The notes beneath the pieces were generated by a model. That model made no database searches, was not told the origin of the DNA, and worked only from the letters and a program-made list of their open reading frames with translations. This document shows positions 1-9,424 of a stretch of DNA of 62,982 bases, in pieces. The translations under genes and the position numbers were made by a program. The stretch is from NCBI RefSeq assembly GCF_030813355.1, contig NZ_JAUSUD010000026.1, positions 1 to 62,982 of the forward strand. The letters are read 5' to 3'. The stretch's first letter is position 1. The number at the start of each line of letters is the position of its first letter. Source of the DNA: Metabacillus malikii (lineage in GTDB: Bacteria; Bacillota; Bacilli; Bacillales; Bacillaceae).

Positions 1-88
<88 letters not shown>

Positions 89-118
89 AGATATTATATT
101 AATATTAGTAGTGACTTT

Positions 119-324
<206 letters not shown>

Positions 325-329
325 AAATT

Positions 330-406
330 GGTCCGGTAGTTCAGTTGGTTAGAATGCCTGCCTGTCACGCAGGAGGTCGCGGGTTCGAGTCCCGTCCGGA
401 CCGCCA
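330..406 (+). tRNA. tRNA-Asp (GTC)
   Basis: A 77-nt tRNA with acceptor arms GGTCCGG and CCGGACC, anticodon GTC in CTGTCAC and an encoded CCA end. It lies 5 bases after tRNA-fMet and is probably co-transcribed with the rRNA operon. Confidence 0.95.
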
Positions 407-423
407 TAAATACATAATTTACA

Positions 424-450
424 ACGAAACTACAATGTTTCGTTTTTTTT
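424..450 (+). terminator. Terminator of the rRNA/tRNA operon
   Basis: The inverted repeat CGAAAC-N6-GTTTCG is followed by eight T residues. It lies 18 bases after tRNA-Asp and is a good rho-independent terminator for the stable-RNA operon. Confidence 0.8.
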
Positions 451-591
451 ATGGCCAAAATCTAAATCTGAATGCATTTCTGCTCAAATTTGTAGAGCAG
501 TTTATCCTACTGTGTATCTGGCTTTTTAATAAGGTTAAATTGATAAAACTTGGATAAACTCTTAATATAAGATAAACTAATAAGAGACTAG

Positions 592-626
592 AAATCCTTA
601 GGAAATAACATTCCTAAGGATTTTTC
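592..626 (+). terminator. Hairpin upstream of thiL
   Basis: A 13-bp perfect stem (AAATCCTTAGGAA paired with TTCCTAAGGATTT, 6-base loop) is followed by a short T-rich tail. It lies 31 bases before the thiL start. It could be a terminator for upstream transcripts or an attenuator. About 135 bases between the operon terminator and this hairpin carry no gene. Confidence 0.6.
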
Positions 627-657
627 ATACAAACTTTTTAGATTGGTTTTGATTATT

Positions 658-1635
658 ATGGAAGAGTTCGAGTTTATTAGTAAAATTAAGCCAAAGAGAA
701 AACATCATCGCACAGTTAAAGTTGGTATTGGTGATGATGCAGCAGTCTATGAGCCTAATAAAGCAATGAATCAAGTTGTATGTGTAGATACAATGGTAGA
801 GGATGTTCATTTTCTAAAGGAAAAGTCATCACCAAGAGATATTGGTTATAAAGCATTAGCTGTTAATATTAGTGATATAGCCGCGATGGGAGCGATGCCT
901 TTATATTATTTAGTATCTATCGCAATTCCAAATAGTTGGAACGAAGAAGAGCTCTTTGAAATATTTGCCGGTATGGAAGAGCTAGCAACTCAATATCAAA
1001 TGGACTTACTCGGTGGAGATACTGTTGCTACAGGTAATAAATTAGTTATAACTGTAACGGTAATTGGTGAAGTTGAAGCAAATGTATCCTTGCTAAGAAG
1101 TAAAGCTAAAGATGGTGATGTCGTGTTTGTAACAGGAACATTAGGTGACTCATCGGCAGGTCTTGCTCTCTTACTAGACAATATTTCTATTGATAATACG
1201 TATATAAGAGATACATTATTGATGCGTCATAAACGACCAGTACCACAAGTTAGAGCAGGAAGATTGTTAGCCAAACTTGATCGGGCTTCGTTAAATGATA
1301 TCAGTGACGGCTTAGCTAGTGAGTTACATGAGATAGCCGAGGCAAGTCAAGTAGGTATTGTTCTAAATAGAATAGATGTGCCAATAAGTAGTGAATTAGA
1401 AAGTGTTGCAGATAAATTCGATATTACAAAATGGGTACTTTACGGTGGAGAAGATTATCAATTAGTTGGTACTATATCTTTAGAATCATGGGATGAATTG
1501 ATAAGGCTTTGTAATGATAGTAATATTAAAATGACGAAAATAGGATATGTTGATAAAAATTTAAGAGGTGTTTTTTCTAAAAAAGACGACCAATTAATAC
1601 CGATAAATAAATTAGGATTTAACCACTTTAGATAA
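658..1635 (+). CDS. thiL: Thiamine-monophosphate kinase
   Basis: ThiL phosphorylates thiamine monophosphate to thiamine diphosphate with ATP in the cytoplasm. The 325-aa product has the PurM/ThiL fold signatures: VGIGDDAAVYEP near residue 28, a VDTMVEDVHF segment, LGGDT and SDGLASEL, the aspartate- and glycine-rich metal/nucleotide sites. An upstream TTG at 643 would add five residues. I chose ATG 658 because the length then equals that of B. subtilis ThiL (325 aa); no strong ribosome binding site precedes either start. It is the first gene of the tightly packed thiL-tsaE-tsaB-rimI-tsaD group, as in Bacillus. Confidence 0.93.
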   Translation: MEEFEFISKIKPKRKHHRTVKVGIGDDAAVYEPNKAMNQVVCVDTMVEDVHFLKEKSSPRDIGYKALAVNISDIAAMGAMPLYYLVSIAIPNSWNEEELFEIFAGMEELATQYQMDLLGGDTVATGNKLVITVTVIGEVEANVSLLRSKAKDGDVVFVTGTLGDSSAGLALLLDNISIDNTYIRDTLLMRHKRPVPQVRAGRLLAKLDRASLNDISDGLASELHEIAEASQVGIVLNRIDVPISSELESVADKFDITKWVLYGGEDYQLVGTISLESWDELIRLCNDSNIKMTKIGYVDKNLRGVFSKKDDQLIPINKLGFNHFR

Positions 1636-1645
1636 AATTAGGTGA

Positions 1646-2125
1646 ATGAATGTGGAATCATATGTTATTCAAACAAATGCAGCTGAAGACACGATTACGG
1701 TTGCACAACGCTTAGCAAGATTATTGGAAGAAGGAATGGTTTTGACGCTCGAAGGTGATTTAGGAGCAGGTAAAACCACTTTTACGAAGGGGCTAGCTAC
1801 TGGTCTTGGAATTAATCGAAATGTAAACAGCCCTACCTTTACAATAATTAAAGAGTATAAAAGTGGAAGACTGCCTTTATATCATATGGACGTTTATCGT
1901 TTAGATGATGAAGGTGAAGATTTAGGTTTCGAAGAATATTTTAATGGTGACGGAGTAACCGTTGTAGAATGGGCACACCTCATAGAAAATCAATTACCGA
2001 CAGAAAGATTAAATATTACAATTAAGTATATTGAAGAATCTACAAGGAATCTCATCCTGACTCCATATGGTGATAAATATAATGAGATTTGTAAGGAGTT
2101 AACACATGAAGGCATTAGCAATTGA
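1646..2125 (+). CDS. tsaE: tRNA t6A synthesis ATPase TsaE
   Basis: TsaE (YdiB) is the small P-loop ATPase that works with TsaB and TsaD in making the threonylcarbamoyl modification (t6A) on ANN-decoding tRNAs. The 159-aa product has the Walker A motif GDLGAGKTTFTKG near residue 38, the switch NSPTFTIIKEY and the VVEWAHLI segment typical of the family. It begins 10 bases after thiL, and its end overlaps tsaB by 20 bases, suggesting translational coupling. Confidence 0.93.
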   Translation: MNVESYVIQTNAAEDTITVAQRLARLLEEGMVLTLEGDLGAGKTTFTKGLATGLGINRNVNSPTFTIIKEYKSGRLPLYHMDVYRLDDEGEDLGFEEYFNGDGVTVVEWAHLIENQLPTERLNITIKYIEESTRNLILTPYGDKYNEICKELTHEGISN

Positions 2126-2819
2126 TACGACCAATCTAGTATTAGGTGTAGCATTACTTGATAATGAAAAAGTTATCGGGGAGTATATTACAAACTTGAA
2201 AAAAAATCATTCAGTACGTGCGATGCCTGCGATTGAAGCATTATTAAATGATTGTGATGTAAATCCAAGTGAATTAGAAAAGATAGTTGTAGCAACAGGG
2301 CCTGGTTCTTATACAGGGGTAAGAATCGGTGTGTCAATCGCAAAGACGCTAGCCTGGTCTTTGCATATACCAATTGTAGGTGTTTCCAGTCTAGAAGTAT
2401 TAGCTGCTAATGGCAGATACTTTAATGGAGTAATTTCACCATTGTTTGATGCAAGAAGAGGACAAGTCTATACCGGTTTATATGAATACAATGAAGGAAA
2501 ACTGATAACGTTAAATGAGGATTGTAATCTCTTACTAACTGATTGGTTAGAAAAACTAAAAGGTTCGGGACAAAAAGTATTATTCCTAGGAAATGATGTT
2601 TCGATTCATAAAGATGTAATTCAAGAGATACTTGGTGAAAAAGCAGTAATCGGACATATGACATTGAACAATCCACGACCAAGTGAACTAGGGGTACTGG
2701 GTCTTCCTAAAGAAGCAGTTGATGTACATTCCCTTGTCCCTAACTATATTCGCTTAGCTGAAGCAGAAGCAAAATGGCTTGAACAGCAGAAATTAGATGG
2801 TGAAAGAATTGGAGAATGA
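2106..2819 (+). CDS. tsaB: tRNA t6A synthesis protein TsaB
   Basis: TsaB (YdiC) is the inactive ASKHA-fold partner that dimerises with TsaD in the t6A complex. The 237-aa product starts MKALAIDTTN and has the conserved GPGSYTGVRIG segment near residue 66. It overlaps tsaE at its start and rimI at its end (23 bases), a compact operon arrangement. The length is close to the family norm of about 230 aa. Confidence 0.92.
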   Translation: MKALAIDTTNLVLGVALLDNEKVIGEYITNLKKNHSVRAMPAIEALLNDCDVNPSELEKIVVATGPGSYTGVRIGVSIAKTLAWSLHIPIVGVSSLEVLAANGRYFNGVISPLFDARRGQVYTGLYEYNEGKLITLNEDCNLLLTDWLEKLKGSGQKVLFLGNDVSIHKDVIQEILGEKAVIGHMTLNNPRPSELGVLGLPKEAVDVHSLVPNYIRLAEAEAKWLEQQKLDGERIGE

Positions 2820-3264
2820 ATATGTCATTAGGGCGATGGGAAAGGATGATATAGAGGAAGTTTACCAAATTGAACTATTATCCTTTTCAACACCTTGGTC
2901 AAAGGATTCATTATATTATGAACTAGAACAAAATTTATTTGCTAAATATGTAGTCGTTGAATATAAAGGTAGGGTTATCGGTTATTGTGGCTTATGGGTG
3001 ATAATGGATGATGCACAAATTACGAATATTGCTGTACATCCAGAGTATCGCGGGAAAAAAATTGGAGAAGCCCTATTACAATTTTCCTTGCAGTTAAGTA
3101 AAGAATTAGGTGCGAAAAGACTCTCATTAGAGGTAAGGGTTTCTAACCATATAGCTCAAGCTTTATATAAAAAGCTTGGTTTTGAAACAGGTGGCGTTAG
3201 AAAGAACTATTATACAGACAATTTAGAAGATGCTATAGTTATGTGGGTGAATATTGATGATTGA
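2797..3264 (+). CDS. rimI: Ribosomal-protein-alanine N-acetyltransferase
   Basis: A 155-aa GNAT-fold acetyltransferase, by context RimI (YdiD), which acetylates the N-terminus of ribosomal protein S18. The acetyl-CoA binding loop is visible as [11 protein letters not shown], preceded by the strand ITNIAVHPE, and the C-terminal [16 protein letters not shown] is typical. ATG 2797 is inside tsaB; the GAAAGAATTGGAG stretch nearby could alternatively drive a later start, but none fits better. It overlaps tsaD by 11 bases. Confidence 0.88.
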   Translation: MVKELENEYVIRAMGKDDIEEVYQIELLSFSTPWSKDSLYYELEQNLFAKYVVVEYKGRVIGYCGLWVIMDDAQITNIAVHPEYRGKKIGEALLQFSLQLSKELGAKRLSLEVRVSNHIAQALYKKLGFETGGVRKNYYTDNLEDAIVMWVNIDD

Positions 3265-4276
3265 TAAAGATCAGTATATTTTAGGGATAGAAACAAGTTG
3301 TGATGAAACTGCTGCAGCGATTATTAAAAATGGCCGTGAAATTGTAGCAAATGTTGTTTCCTCTCAAATTGATAGTCATAAGCGTTTTGGTGGAGTAGTA
3401 CCGGAGATTGCTTCGAGACATCATGTTGAGCAATTAACGATTGTATTTGAAGAAACAATGAACAAGGCAAATTTACAATTTCAAGACTTGGATGCAGTGG
3501 CAGTAACGGAAGGACCAGGACTTGTTGGAGCACTATTAACTGGTATCAATGCAGCAAAGGCATTGGCCTTTTCTCATGGGTTGCCATTAGTAGGGGTTCA
3601 TCATATTGCTGGGCATATTTACGCAAACCGTCTTGTTACAGAGATGAAATTTCCATTACTTGCATTAGTAGTTTCTGGCGGACACACAGAGCTCGTTTAT
3701 ATGAAGGAACATGCAAGCTTTGAAGTAATAGGAGAAACGTTAGATGATGCAGCCGGTGAAGCTTATGATAAAGTTGCAAGAACGTTAGGACTACCATATC
3801 CGGGTGGGCCACATATTGATAAACTTGCACATGAAGGTCAGCCATCTATTGATTTACCAAGAGCATGGCTTGGTGAAGGATCGTTTGACTTTAGTTTTAG
3901 TGGGCTTAAATCAGCTGTCATTAATACATTACATAATGCGAAGCAAAAAGGGATTGAATTAGAGCCAAAGGATATAGCTGCCAGCTTTCAACAGAGTGTA
4001 ATCGATGTACTTGTTGGTAAAACTGCACAAGCTGTGGATAAATATGAAGTAAAACAGCTGTTAGTTGCAGGAGGAGTAGCAGCAAATAAAGGTTTACGAA
4101 CAGCTTTAAATAATAAGTTTGCAAATAGTGATTTAGAATTAGTGATTCCTCCTCTGTCACTTTGTACAGATAATGCTGCAATGATTGCTGCAGCTGGAAG
4201 TGTTCTGTTTGAAAAGGGGAAAAGAAGTGATTTGTCATTAAATGCAAACCCTGGGTTAGAGCTTCTTCCTTCTTAG
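3254..4276 (+). CDS. tsaD: tRNA N6-adenosine threonylcarbamoyl transferase
   Basis: TsaD (Gcp, YdiE) transfers the threonylcarbamoyl group from its AMP ester to A37 of ANN-decoding tRNAs. The 340-aa product has the ASKHA-fold start [14 protein letters not shown], the metal-binding HHIAGHIYA near residue 116, the VSGGHTELV strand, [13 protein letters not shown] and [12 protein letters not shown]. It closes the operon and is followed at once by a terminator and then by a DnaA-box cluster. Confidence 0.96.
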   Translation: MMIDKDQYILGIETSCDETAAAIIKNGREIVANVVSSQIDSHKRFGGVVPEIASRHHVEQLTIVFEETMNKANLQFQDLDAVAVTEGPGLVGALLTGINAAKALAFSHGLPLVGVHHIAGHIYANRLVTEMKFPLLALVVSGGHTELVYMKEHASFEVIGETLDDAAGEAYDKVARTLGLPYPGGPHIDKLAHEGQPSIDLPRAWLGEGSFDFSFSGLKSAVINTLHNAKQKGIELEPKDIAASFQQSVIDVLVGKTAQAVDKYEVKQLLVAGGVAANKGLRTALNNKFANSDLELVIPPLSLCTDNAAMIAAAGSVLFEKGKRSDLSLNANPGLELLPS

Positions 4277-4301
4277 TCTCCTATTGTAGGGGACTTTTTT
4301 T
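4275..4301 (+). terminator. tsaD operon terminator
   Basis: An AGTC-T-CCT stem pairs with AGG-G-GACT around a short loop and is followed by a run of seven T. The hairpin begins at the tsaD stop codon. Confidence 0.85.
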
Positions 4302-4353
4302 GTTTTGCCGTTTTTTTAGTATTGGTGCATTTGTCGTCTTGGGTTGATTAAGG

Positions 4354-4525
4354 TTATCCACATAGTTATCCACGAGATTTGTTGAAGTGTGTAAAATGGT
4401 TGAAAATCCTGTCATACGTAGAAAAAAACAACCTGTGGATAAATAGGATAATAACATCGAAAAATGTGGATAATGTGTATAAGTCTGTTGATATGTTGAA
4501 AATAAAGGGGCTTTAGTGTGGATAA
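4354..4525. promoter_or_regulatory. DnaA-box cluster downstream of tsaD
   Basis: Six 9-mers matching or nearly matching the DnaA box TTATNCACA lie within 172 bases: plus strand at 4354 (TTATCCACA) and 4366 (TTATCCACG, one mismatch); minus strand (as TGTGGATAA) at 4434, 4465 and 4517, and TGTGTATAA at 4474. Two are directly adjacent (4465-4482). From memory, B. subtilis has a DnaA-box cluster near gcp that modulates initiation by binding DnaA; the conserved position supports the same role. The region otherwise has no gene. Confidence 0.85.
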
Positions 4526-4578
4526 AAGTTAATTTTCACTATTAGGAAATTTATATTTTAAAAGTTTTTGTCGAAGTA

Positions 4579-4625
4579 AAAGGTTAACTCAAATTGAAGC
4601 TGTGAATAAGTTTGAGTTAACCTTT
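4579..4625 (-). terminator. Terminator of the ABC-F gene
   Basis: A perfect 15-bp inverted repeat (AAAGGTTAACTCAAA at 4579 and its complement at 4611) with a 17-base loop. Read on the minus strand it is followed by TTTTAC. It lies 5 bases beyond the ABC-F stop codon. Confidence 0.85.
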
Positions 4626-4629
4626 CATA

Positions 4630-6558
4630 TTAATGTAATGTTTCCCACTCTGTCATCAATTCTTCTAGTTGTGTTTGCAGCTGTTCATTTTCAGTATTGA
4701 TTTTCTGTACTTGCTCGTGGTCTTGGTAGACCTCTGGATCACAGAGTAATTGTTCATTTTCTTCAATTTTTTCTTCTATTTCACTTATTTGAAGTTCTAT
4801 TTCTTCAATTTTCCGTTGTTTTTGCCGTTCGAGTTTCTTTAGTTCTTTTTCTTGTTGATAAGTAAGTTTACCAGTTGTTTCTGCTGCAGTTGCTTCTGCC
4901 GTTTTCTGTTCTTGTTTCTCCAATAACTCAAGTTCAAGCTGTTCTTCTTTTTTCATGACATAATAATCATAGTCACCTAGATACTCTGTTAGCATATTGC
5001 TAGATAGCTCGAACACTTTTGTGGCAATTCGATTGATGAAATATCTGTCATGCGACACAAAGAGTATTGTACCTGGATAATCAATTAGTGCATTTTCTAG
5101 GATTTCCTTACTGTCTAAATCGAGATGGTTTGTAGGCTCATCCAGTATAAGAAAATTTGCGTTTTGGAGCATAAGCTTTGATAATGCTAATCTTGCCTTT
5201 TCTCCCCCACTTAAAGAGGATACAGATTTTAAGACATCATCACCTGAAAAGAGGAAATTCCCGAGTACAGTACGGATTTCTTTTTCAGTTTTATTAGGAT
5301 ATTCATCCCATAGTTCATCAAGCACACGTTTATTTGAGGTTAAGTCTGCTTGTTGCTGATCATAGTAACCAATTTGGACATGTGTTCCTAGAGAGAAGGA
5401 ACCAGTTAAGCTGTCTAACTTTTGTACGATTGATTTTAAAAGGGTAGACTTCCCGATCCCATTTGGACCTACTAAAGCGATGCTTTCACCTCGTGAGATC
5501 GAAAAGGAAATATTTGAAATAACAGGTTTATTAGGCTCATAAGATACAGATATATTTGTCGCCTTAAGAACGTCATTTCCACTTTGCCTTTCAATATCAA
5601 AATGAAAGTTTGCTGATTTCTCATCACCAAGCGGCTTATTCATTATATCCATCTTTTCAAGCTTTTTCCGTCTACTTTGAGCAAGCTTTGTTGTTGAGGC
5701 ACGAGCTAGATTACGTTGGATAAAATCTTGTAATTTTGCTACCTCTTCTTGCTGTTTTTCATATGCTTTTAAGTCACGTTCATAGTTTTCGGCTTTATAT
5801 TTTAAGTAACTACTGTAATTCCCGATATATTTCGTACTAGTATGCCGACTTATTTCATACACTTGTGTTACAATCTTATCGAGGAAATAACGGTCATGAG
5901 AAACAATAAGGATAGCCCCAGGATAACCTTGTAAATATTGCTCCAGCCAGGATAGCGTTTCGATATCTAGATGGTTTGTTGGTTCATCTAATATTAATAA
6001 GTCTGGGTTTGTCAGCAATAGCTTACCGAGTGCAAGTCTAGTTCTTTGGCCACCACTTAAAGAAGAAATAGTAGTTGCTGGGTCGAAGTTACTGAATCCT
6101 AGACCATGTAATACTGACCGAATATCAGCTTCATATTGATAACCACCTTGGTCTTTAAAGGCAACTTGTAGGGTGTCATATTCCTTTAGCAATTGTTCGA
6201 ATTGTCGGGAATCCTGACTAGGATCTACGGTTGACATCTTATTTTCTAAGGTACGCATCTCTTTTTCCATTGATTGGAGATGTTTAAAAACGAGTAGCAT
6301 CTCATCCCAAATTGATAATTTAGACTCAAGGCCAGTATCTTGTGCTAGATAACCGATCGTCACATCCTTAGGTTTTATCAAATCACCAGAGTCGTAAGAC
6401 ATTTGACCACCAATTATTTTTAAAAGTGTTGATTTGCCAGCGCCGTTACGACCGACAATCGCGATTTTGTCTCTAGTTTGTACTTCAAGCTTTATATTAG
6501 ATAAAATAGGCTCAGCACCAAAAGATTTACTAAGCTGATTTACTTGTAATAGAATCAT
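4630..6558 (-). CDS. ydiF: ABC-F family ATPase (YdiF-like)
   Basis: A cytoplasmic ABC-F protein: two ATPase domains and no membrane domain, of the type that acts on ribosomes. The 642-aa product has Walker A GRNGAGKST (near 38) and GPNGIGKST (near 354), two LSGG(Q/E) signatures followed by ILDEPTNHLD, the interdomain linker (residues about 240-310), and a charged coiled-coil C-terminal tail of about 100 residues. I chose ATG at 6558 because GAGGTG lies 6 bases upstream; the longer frame to 6576 lacks this. The length equals B. subtilis YdiF. It is a housekeeping member by synteny, not evidence of drug resistance. Confidence 0.92.
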   Translation of the reverse strand: MILLQVNQLSKSFGAEPILSNIKLEVQTRDKIAIVGRNGAGKSTLLKIIGGQMSYDSGDLIKPKDVTIGYLAQDTGLESKLSIWDEMLLVFKHLQSMEKEMRTLENKMSTVDPSQDSRQFEQLLKEYDTLQVAFKDQGGYQYEADIRSVLHGLGFSNFDPATTISSLSGGQRTRLALGKLLLTNPDLLILDEPTNHLDIETLSWLEQYLQGYPGAILIVSHDRYFLDKIVTQVYEISRHTSTKYIGNYSSYLKYKAENYERDLKAYEKQQEEVAKLQDFIQRNLARASTTKLAQSRRKKLEKMDIMNKPLGDEKSANFHFDIERQSGNDVLKATNISVSYEPNKPVISNISFSISRGESIALVGPNGIGKSTLLKSIVQKLDSLTGSFSLGTHVQIGYYDQQQADLTSNKRVLDELWDEYPNKTEKEIRTVLGNFLFSGDDVLKSVSSLSGGEKARLALSKLMLQNANFLILDEPTNHLDLDSKEILENALIDYPGTILFVSHDRYFINRIATKVFELSSNMLTEYLGDYDYYVMKKEEQLELELLEKQEQKTAEATAAETTGKLTYQQEKELKKLERQKQRKIEEIELQISEIEEKIEENEQLLCDPEVYQDHEQVQKINTENEQLQTQLEELMTEWETLH

Positions 6559-6904
6559 TATATTCACCTCTATCAATTCTTTAAGTGTAGCTTAATAAAA
6601 GCCAATCGGCAACAGAGATACATTAGACAAAGTTTTCTAGAACAGGTTTTCAGTTATGGTAGACTGATGGGGTGTAGTCGATAGAAAATCATTATCATTT
6701 TGGATAAATGTAAGAATTCATCAAAGAAGTTCACCTACGTGAGTGAAAAAGAGTATATAAGAGCTTAAGATGTGACGAATACATAGAAAAAATTAACGAT
6801 CACAACAATATGTAAAAAATAAACAGTTTCCATATAATTGTCACATTCACGGAAAAGACAGATTGGAAAAAATAGTGTATAGTCTATTATAAGGGGTAGT
6901 GTAT
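6559..6904. other. Intergenic region between divergent ydiF and moaC
   Basis: About 345 bases without a gene, which must hold the two divergent promoters. A palindromic GAAAATCATTATCATTTT at 6684-6701 resembles half of a Fur-type box but is too weak to call. TTGGAA (6863) and TATTAT (6885), 16 bases apart, form a possible sigma-A promoter close to moaC. AAGGGG at 6891 is the moaC ribosome binding site. Confidence 0.5.
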
Positions 6905-7384
6905 ATGTCCGAATTTACACATTTTAATGAGCAAGGCAGAGCAAAAATGGTTGATATTTCAGAAAAAGATACAACTGTTCGAACTGCCCGAGCAAAAACT
7001 AGCATTGAAGTAGGTAAAGAGGTCTATGAAAAGATCCTCAATTATGAGATAGGGAAGGGTGATGTTCTTTCAGTAGCACAGGTAGCAGGTATTATGGCTG
7101 CAAAGCAAACATCACAAGTAATTCCTATGTGTCATCCTATCCCAATTAAAGGTGTCGATATAGAGTTTGAATGGAAAACAAATGACGCAAACTATGTACT
7201 TCATATTTTCTCAACTGTCAAAACAAAGGGTAGTACAGGGGTTGAGATGGAAGCGTTAACTGCTGCAAGTATTACAGCATTAACCGTTTATGATATGTGT
7301 AAAGCGATAGACAAGGGAATGGTCATTGGTCCTACTTATTTGAAATCGAAAACAGGTGGGAAAAATGGAGACTATTTTAGATAA
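6905..7384 (+). CDS. moaC: Cyclic pyranopterin monophosphate synthase
   Basis: MoaC converts the cyclised GTP intermediate made by MoaA to cyclic pyranopterin monophosphate in molybdenum cofactor synthesis. The 159-aa product starts [19 protein letters not shown], has the active-site segment [15 protein letters not shown] and ends with the conserved [23 protein letters not shown] 6899 is an alternative start; ATG 6905 has AAGGGG at the right distance and fits the family N-terminus. No other moa gene is in the window; the lone moaC between ydiF and rex is the Bacillus arrangement. Confidence 0.95.
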   Translation: MSEFTHFNEQGRAKMVDISEKDTTVRTARAKTSIEVGKEVYEKILNYEIGKGDVLSVAQVAGIMAAKQTSQVIPMCHPIPIKGVDIEFEWKTNDANYVLHIFSTVKTKGSTGVEMEALTAASITALTVYDMCKAIDKGMVIGPTYLKSKTGGKNGDYFR

Positions 7385-7565
7385 AGTAGTGTGTTTCTTT
7401 AAGAGAAGCCATATAATAGACAGTAGACCATAATAAGTAGATTCCCGTACTCATTCGCATAAATGAAAAATATTACGATTAGTTGGTAGCTTAAGAGAAA
7501 TAGGTAGAAGTTTTAACTAACAACCAATCAAACGACATGCCTTATGGATGAATGTGAGGGATAAA

Positions 7566-8213
7566 ATGAATATTGAACAATCAAAGATACCGCAGGCAAC
7601 TGCAAAGCGACTGCCATTATACTACAGATTTTTAAAAAATCTTCATTCCTCTGGGAAGCAGCGTGTTTCCTCAGCAGAGTTAAGTGATGCTGTAAAGGTA
7701 GATTCGGCAACAATTCGCCGGGATTTTTCTTATTTTGGAGCACTTGGTAAAAAAGGATATGGATACAATGTCAATTATTTATTATCCTTTTTCAGAAAAA
7801 CATTAGATCAAGATGAAACAACGAATGTCTGTTTAATAGGTGTTGGTAATTTAGGGACCGCATTTTTGCATTATAATTTTACCAAAAATAATAACACAGT
7901 CATCTCACTTGCATTTGATGTTGATAAAGAGAAGATTGGCAAAGAAATTGGCGGAGTCCCGGTTTATGATTTAAATCAATTAGAAGAGTTTCTACCTGAT
8001 GATGTCACAGTTGCGATTTTGACTGTGCCGGCAAATGTTGCACAAGCAATTACCGACAGATTAATTGTCAGAGGGATTAAAGGGATTCTAAACTTTACAC
8101 CTGCTAGATTAAATGTTCCCGATAACATTCGAATCCATCATATTGATTTAGCGGTAGAGTTACAATCTCTCGTGTACTTTTTAAAACATTATCCAATAGA
8201 AGACAAATCGTAA
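7566..8213 (+). CDS. rex: Redox-sensing transcriptional repressor Rex
   Basis: Rex senses the NADH/NAD+ ratio and represses fermentation and respiration genes. The 215-aa product has an N-terminal winged helix ([23 protein letters not shown] near residues 35-57) and a Rossmann domain with the GVGNLGTAF loop near residue 86, ending in a swapped C-terminal helix ([11 protein letters not shown]). ATG 7566 gives [20 protein letters not shown], the family start, with GAGGGA upstream; ATG 7548 would add six residues. I found no clear Rex operator in the flanks. Confidence 0.96.
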   Translation: MNIEQSKIPQATAKRLPLYYRFLKNLHSSGKQRVSSAELSDAVKVDSATIRRDFSYFGALGKKGYGYNVNYLLSFFRKTLDQDETTNVCLIGVGNLGTAFLHYNFTKNNNTVISLAFDVDKEKIGKEIGGVPVYDLNQLEEFLPDDVTVAILTVPANVAQAITDRLIVRGIKGILNFTPARLNVPDNIRIHHIDLAVELQSLVYFLKHYPIEDKS

Positions 8214-8241
8214 TGCATACATATAAAGGAGGTGGATGTCG

Positions 8242-8433
8242 ATGAATTTAGGATTCGGCAGTATCGTATTAATCGTTTTTGTTGCTTTACTAATCTTTGG
8301 CCCAAAAAAGTTACCAGAACTAGGGAAAGCGGCAGGCAATACGTTGAGAGAGTTTAAACATGCAACAAAAGGTTTAGCAGATGATGATGATGACGACGTG
8401 AAAAAGAAAGAAAATAGGGAAGAAGTCAAGTAA
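8242..8433 (+). CDS. tatA: Twin-arginine translocase subunit TatA
   Basis: A 63-aa TatA/E protein forming the pore-like component of the Tat export system. It has one N-terminal membrane helix (residues about 5-21), the FGPKKLPELGKAAG amphipathic helix and a charged tail with six aspartates. ATG 8242 is preceded by AAAGGAGGTGG at good spacing; ATG 8236 would be too close. tatC follows 17 bases later, the TatAy-TatCy arrangement of Bacillus. Confidence 0.94.
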   Translation: MNLGFGSIVLIVFVALLIFGPKKLPELGKAAGNTLREFKHATKGLADDDDDDVKKKENREEVK

Positions 8434-8450
8434 GATAGGAATGAACCGAT

Positions 8451-9200
8451 ATGAAACAAAATGAAATGTCGGTCATTGAGCATATAACAGAGCTAAGAAA
8501 ACGACTAATGATTGTTGTCGTTTTCTTTTTTCTAGCCGTAATCCTTGGCTTTTTGCTTTCTAGACCGATCATTGTATACTTGCAGCATACTGATGAGGCA
8601 AAAAATTTAACATTAAATGCGTTTAATTTAACAGACCCTTTAATGGTCTATATGAAATTTGCATTTATTATCGCTTTCGTCATTACTTCACCGATCATTT
8701 TATATCAACTATGGTCTTTTGTAAGTCCTGGTCTATACGAAAAGGAAAGACGAGTAACACTAAGCTATATCCCGATTTCACTTGGTTTATTTTTAATAGG
8801 TGTATCTTTCGCATATTTTATCCTATTCCCATTTGTAGTAGATTTTATGGAGAGAATTTCAACAGACTTAGAAATCAATCAAGTGATTGGGATTAATGAG
8901 TATTTTACTTTTCTATTACAATTAGTCATCCCTTTTGGAATATTATTTCAGTTACCTGTAGTCATTATGTTTCTTACTAGACTTGGAATTGTCACACCGA
9001 TGTTTTTGTCAAAGATAAGAAAATATGCTTACTTTGTATTACTTGTTATCGCGGCATTCATTACACCGCCGGAGTTAACATCACATTTAATGGTGTCGAT
9101 ACCAATGTTTATTTTATATGAAATTAGTATATGGATATCAAGAATTTCATATCGTAAAGCTCAAAAGGTTAAATTTGAAGAAGAGAATAAAAATAAATGA
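8451..9200 (+). CDS. tatC: Twin-arginine translocase subunit TatC
   Basis: TatC is the twin-arginine signal receptor in the membrane. The 249-aa product starts with the conserved VIEHITELRKRL and has six predicted membrane segments, with FVSPGLYEKERR after the second and the FITPPELTSHLMVSIPMFILYEISI segment near the end. It forms the tat operon with tatA and is followed immediately by a bidirectional terminator. Confidence 0.95.
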   Translation: MKQNEMSVIEHITELRKRLMIVVVFFFLAVILGFLLSRPIIVYLQHTDEAKNLTLNAFNLTDPLMVYMKFAFIIAFVITSPIILYQLWSFVSPGLYEKERRVTLSYIPISLGLFLIGVSFAYFILFPFVVDFMERISTDLEINQVIGINEYFTFLLQLVIPFGILFQLPVVIMFLTRLGIVTPMFLSKIRKYAYFVLLVIAAFITPPELTSHLMVSIPMFILYEISIWISRISYRKAQKVKFEEENKNK

Positions 9201-9232
9201 GACTGAATTCAAACTCAGTCTCATTTTTTCTT
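9198..9232. terminator. Bidirectional terminator between tatC and ydiK
   Basis: The perfect inverted repeat TGAGACTGA / TCAGTCTCA is followed by TTTTTT on the plus strand and preceded by A residues that act as a T-run on the minus strand. It serves the convergent tatC and ydiK genes. Confidence 0.8.
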
Positions 9233-9424
9233 ATTTTGATCCTTCACTTTTTTTGACAATAGGAACATTCTGATGGCAACACCAATATCAAATGTAGCAA
9301 ATAACATAAGTAGAATCGTCGGAAAGGTAAAGAGTCCTTCCCGTGCACTGTTAATTGCTAAGTAAATAAAGATTAACCCCATCACAAAATAAAATATTCC
9401 CATGGAAATAGGGTTCACTCTCAC
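9221..9424 (-). CDS. ydiK: YdiK-like small membrane protein
   Basis: A 67-aa protein with two membrane segments (residues about 8-25 and 34-54) and a lysine-rich C-terminus, of the DUF4305 type; function unknown. It overlaps the 3' end of the upstream ydiL gene by four bases, so the two are translationally coupled, and both sit between tatC and groES as in Bacillus. Confidence 0.8.
   Translation of the reverse strand: MRVNPISMGIFYFVMGLIFIYLAINSAREGLFTFPTILLMLFATFDIGVAIRMFLLSKKVKDQNKKK

Noticed and set aside
4630-6558. ABC-F gene as an antibiotic resistance determinant
   Set aside because: Synteny and length match the housekeeping Bacillus ydiF.
6684-6701. Fur-box-like palindrome GAAAATCATTATCATTTT upstream of ydiF/moaC
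   Set aside because: Only one half matches the Fur/PerR core well and neither neighbouring gene is an iron or peroxide gene.
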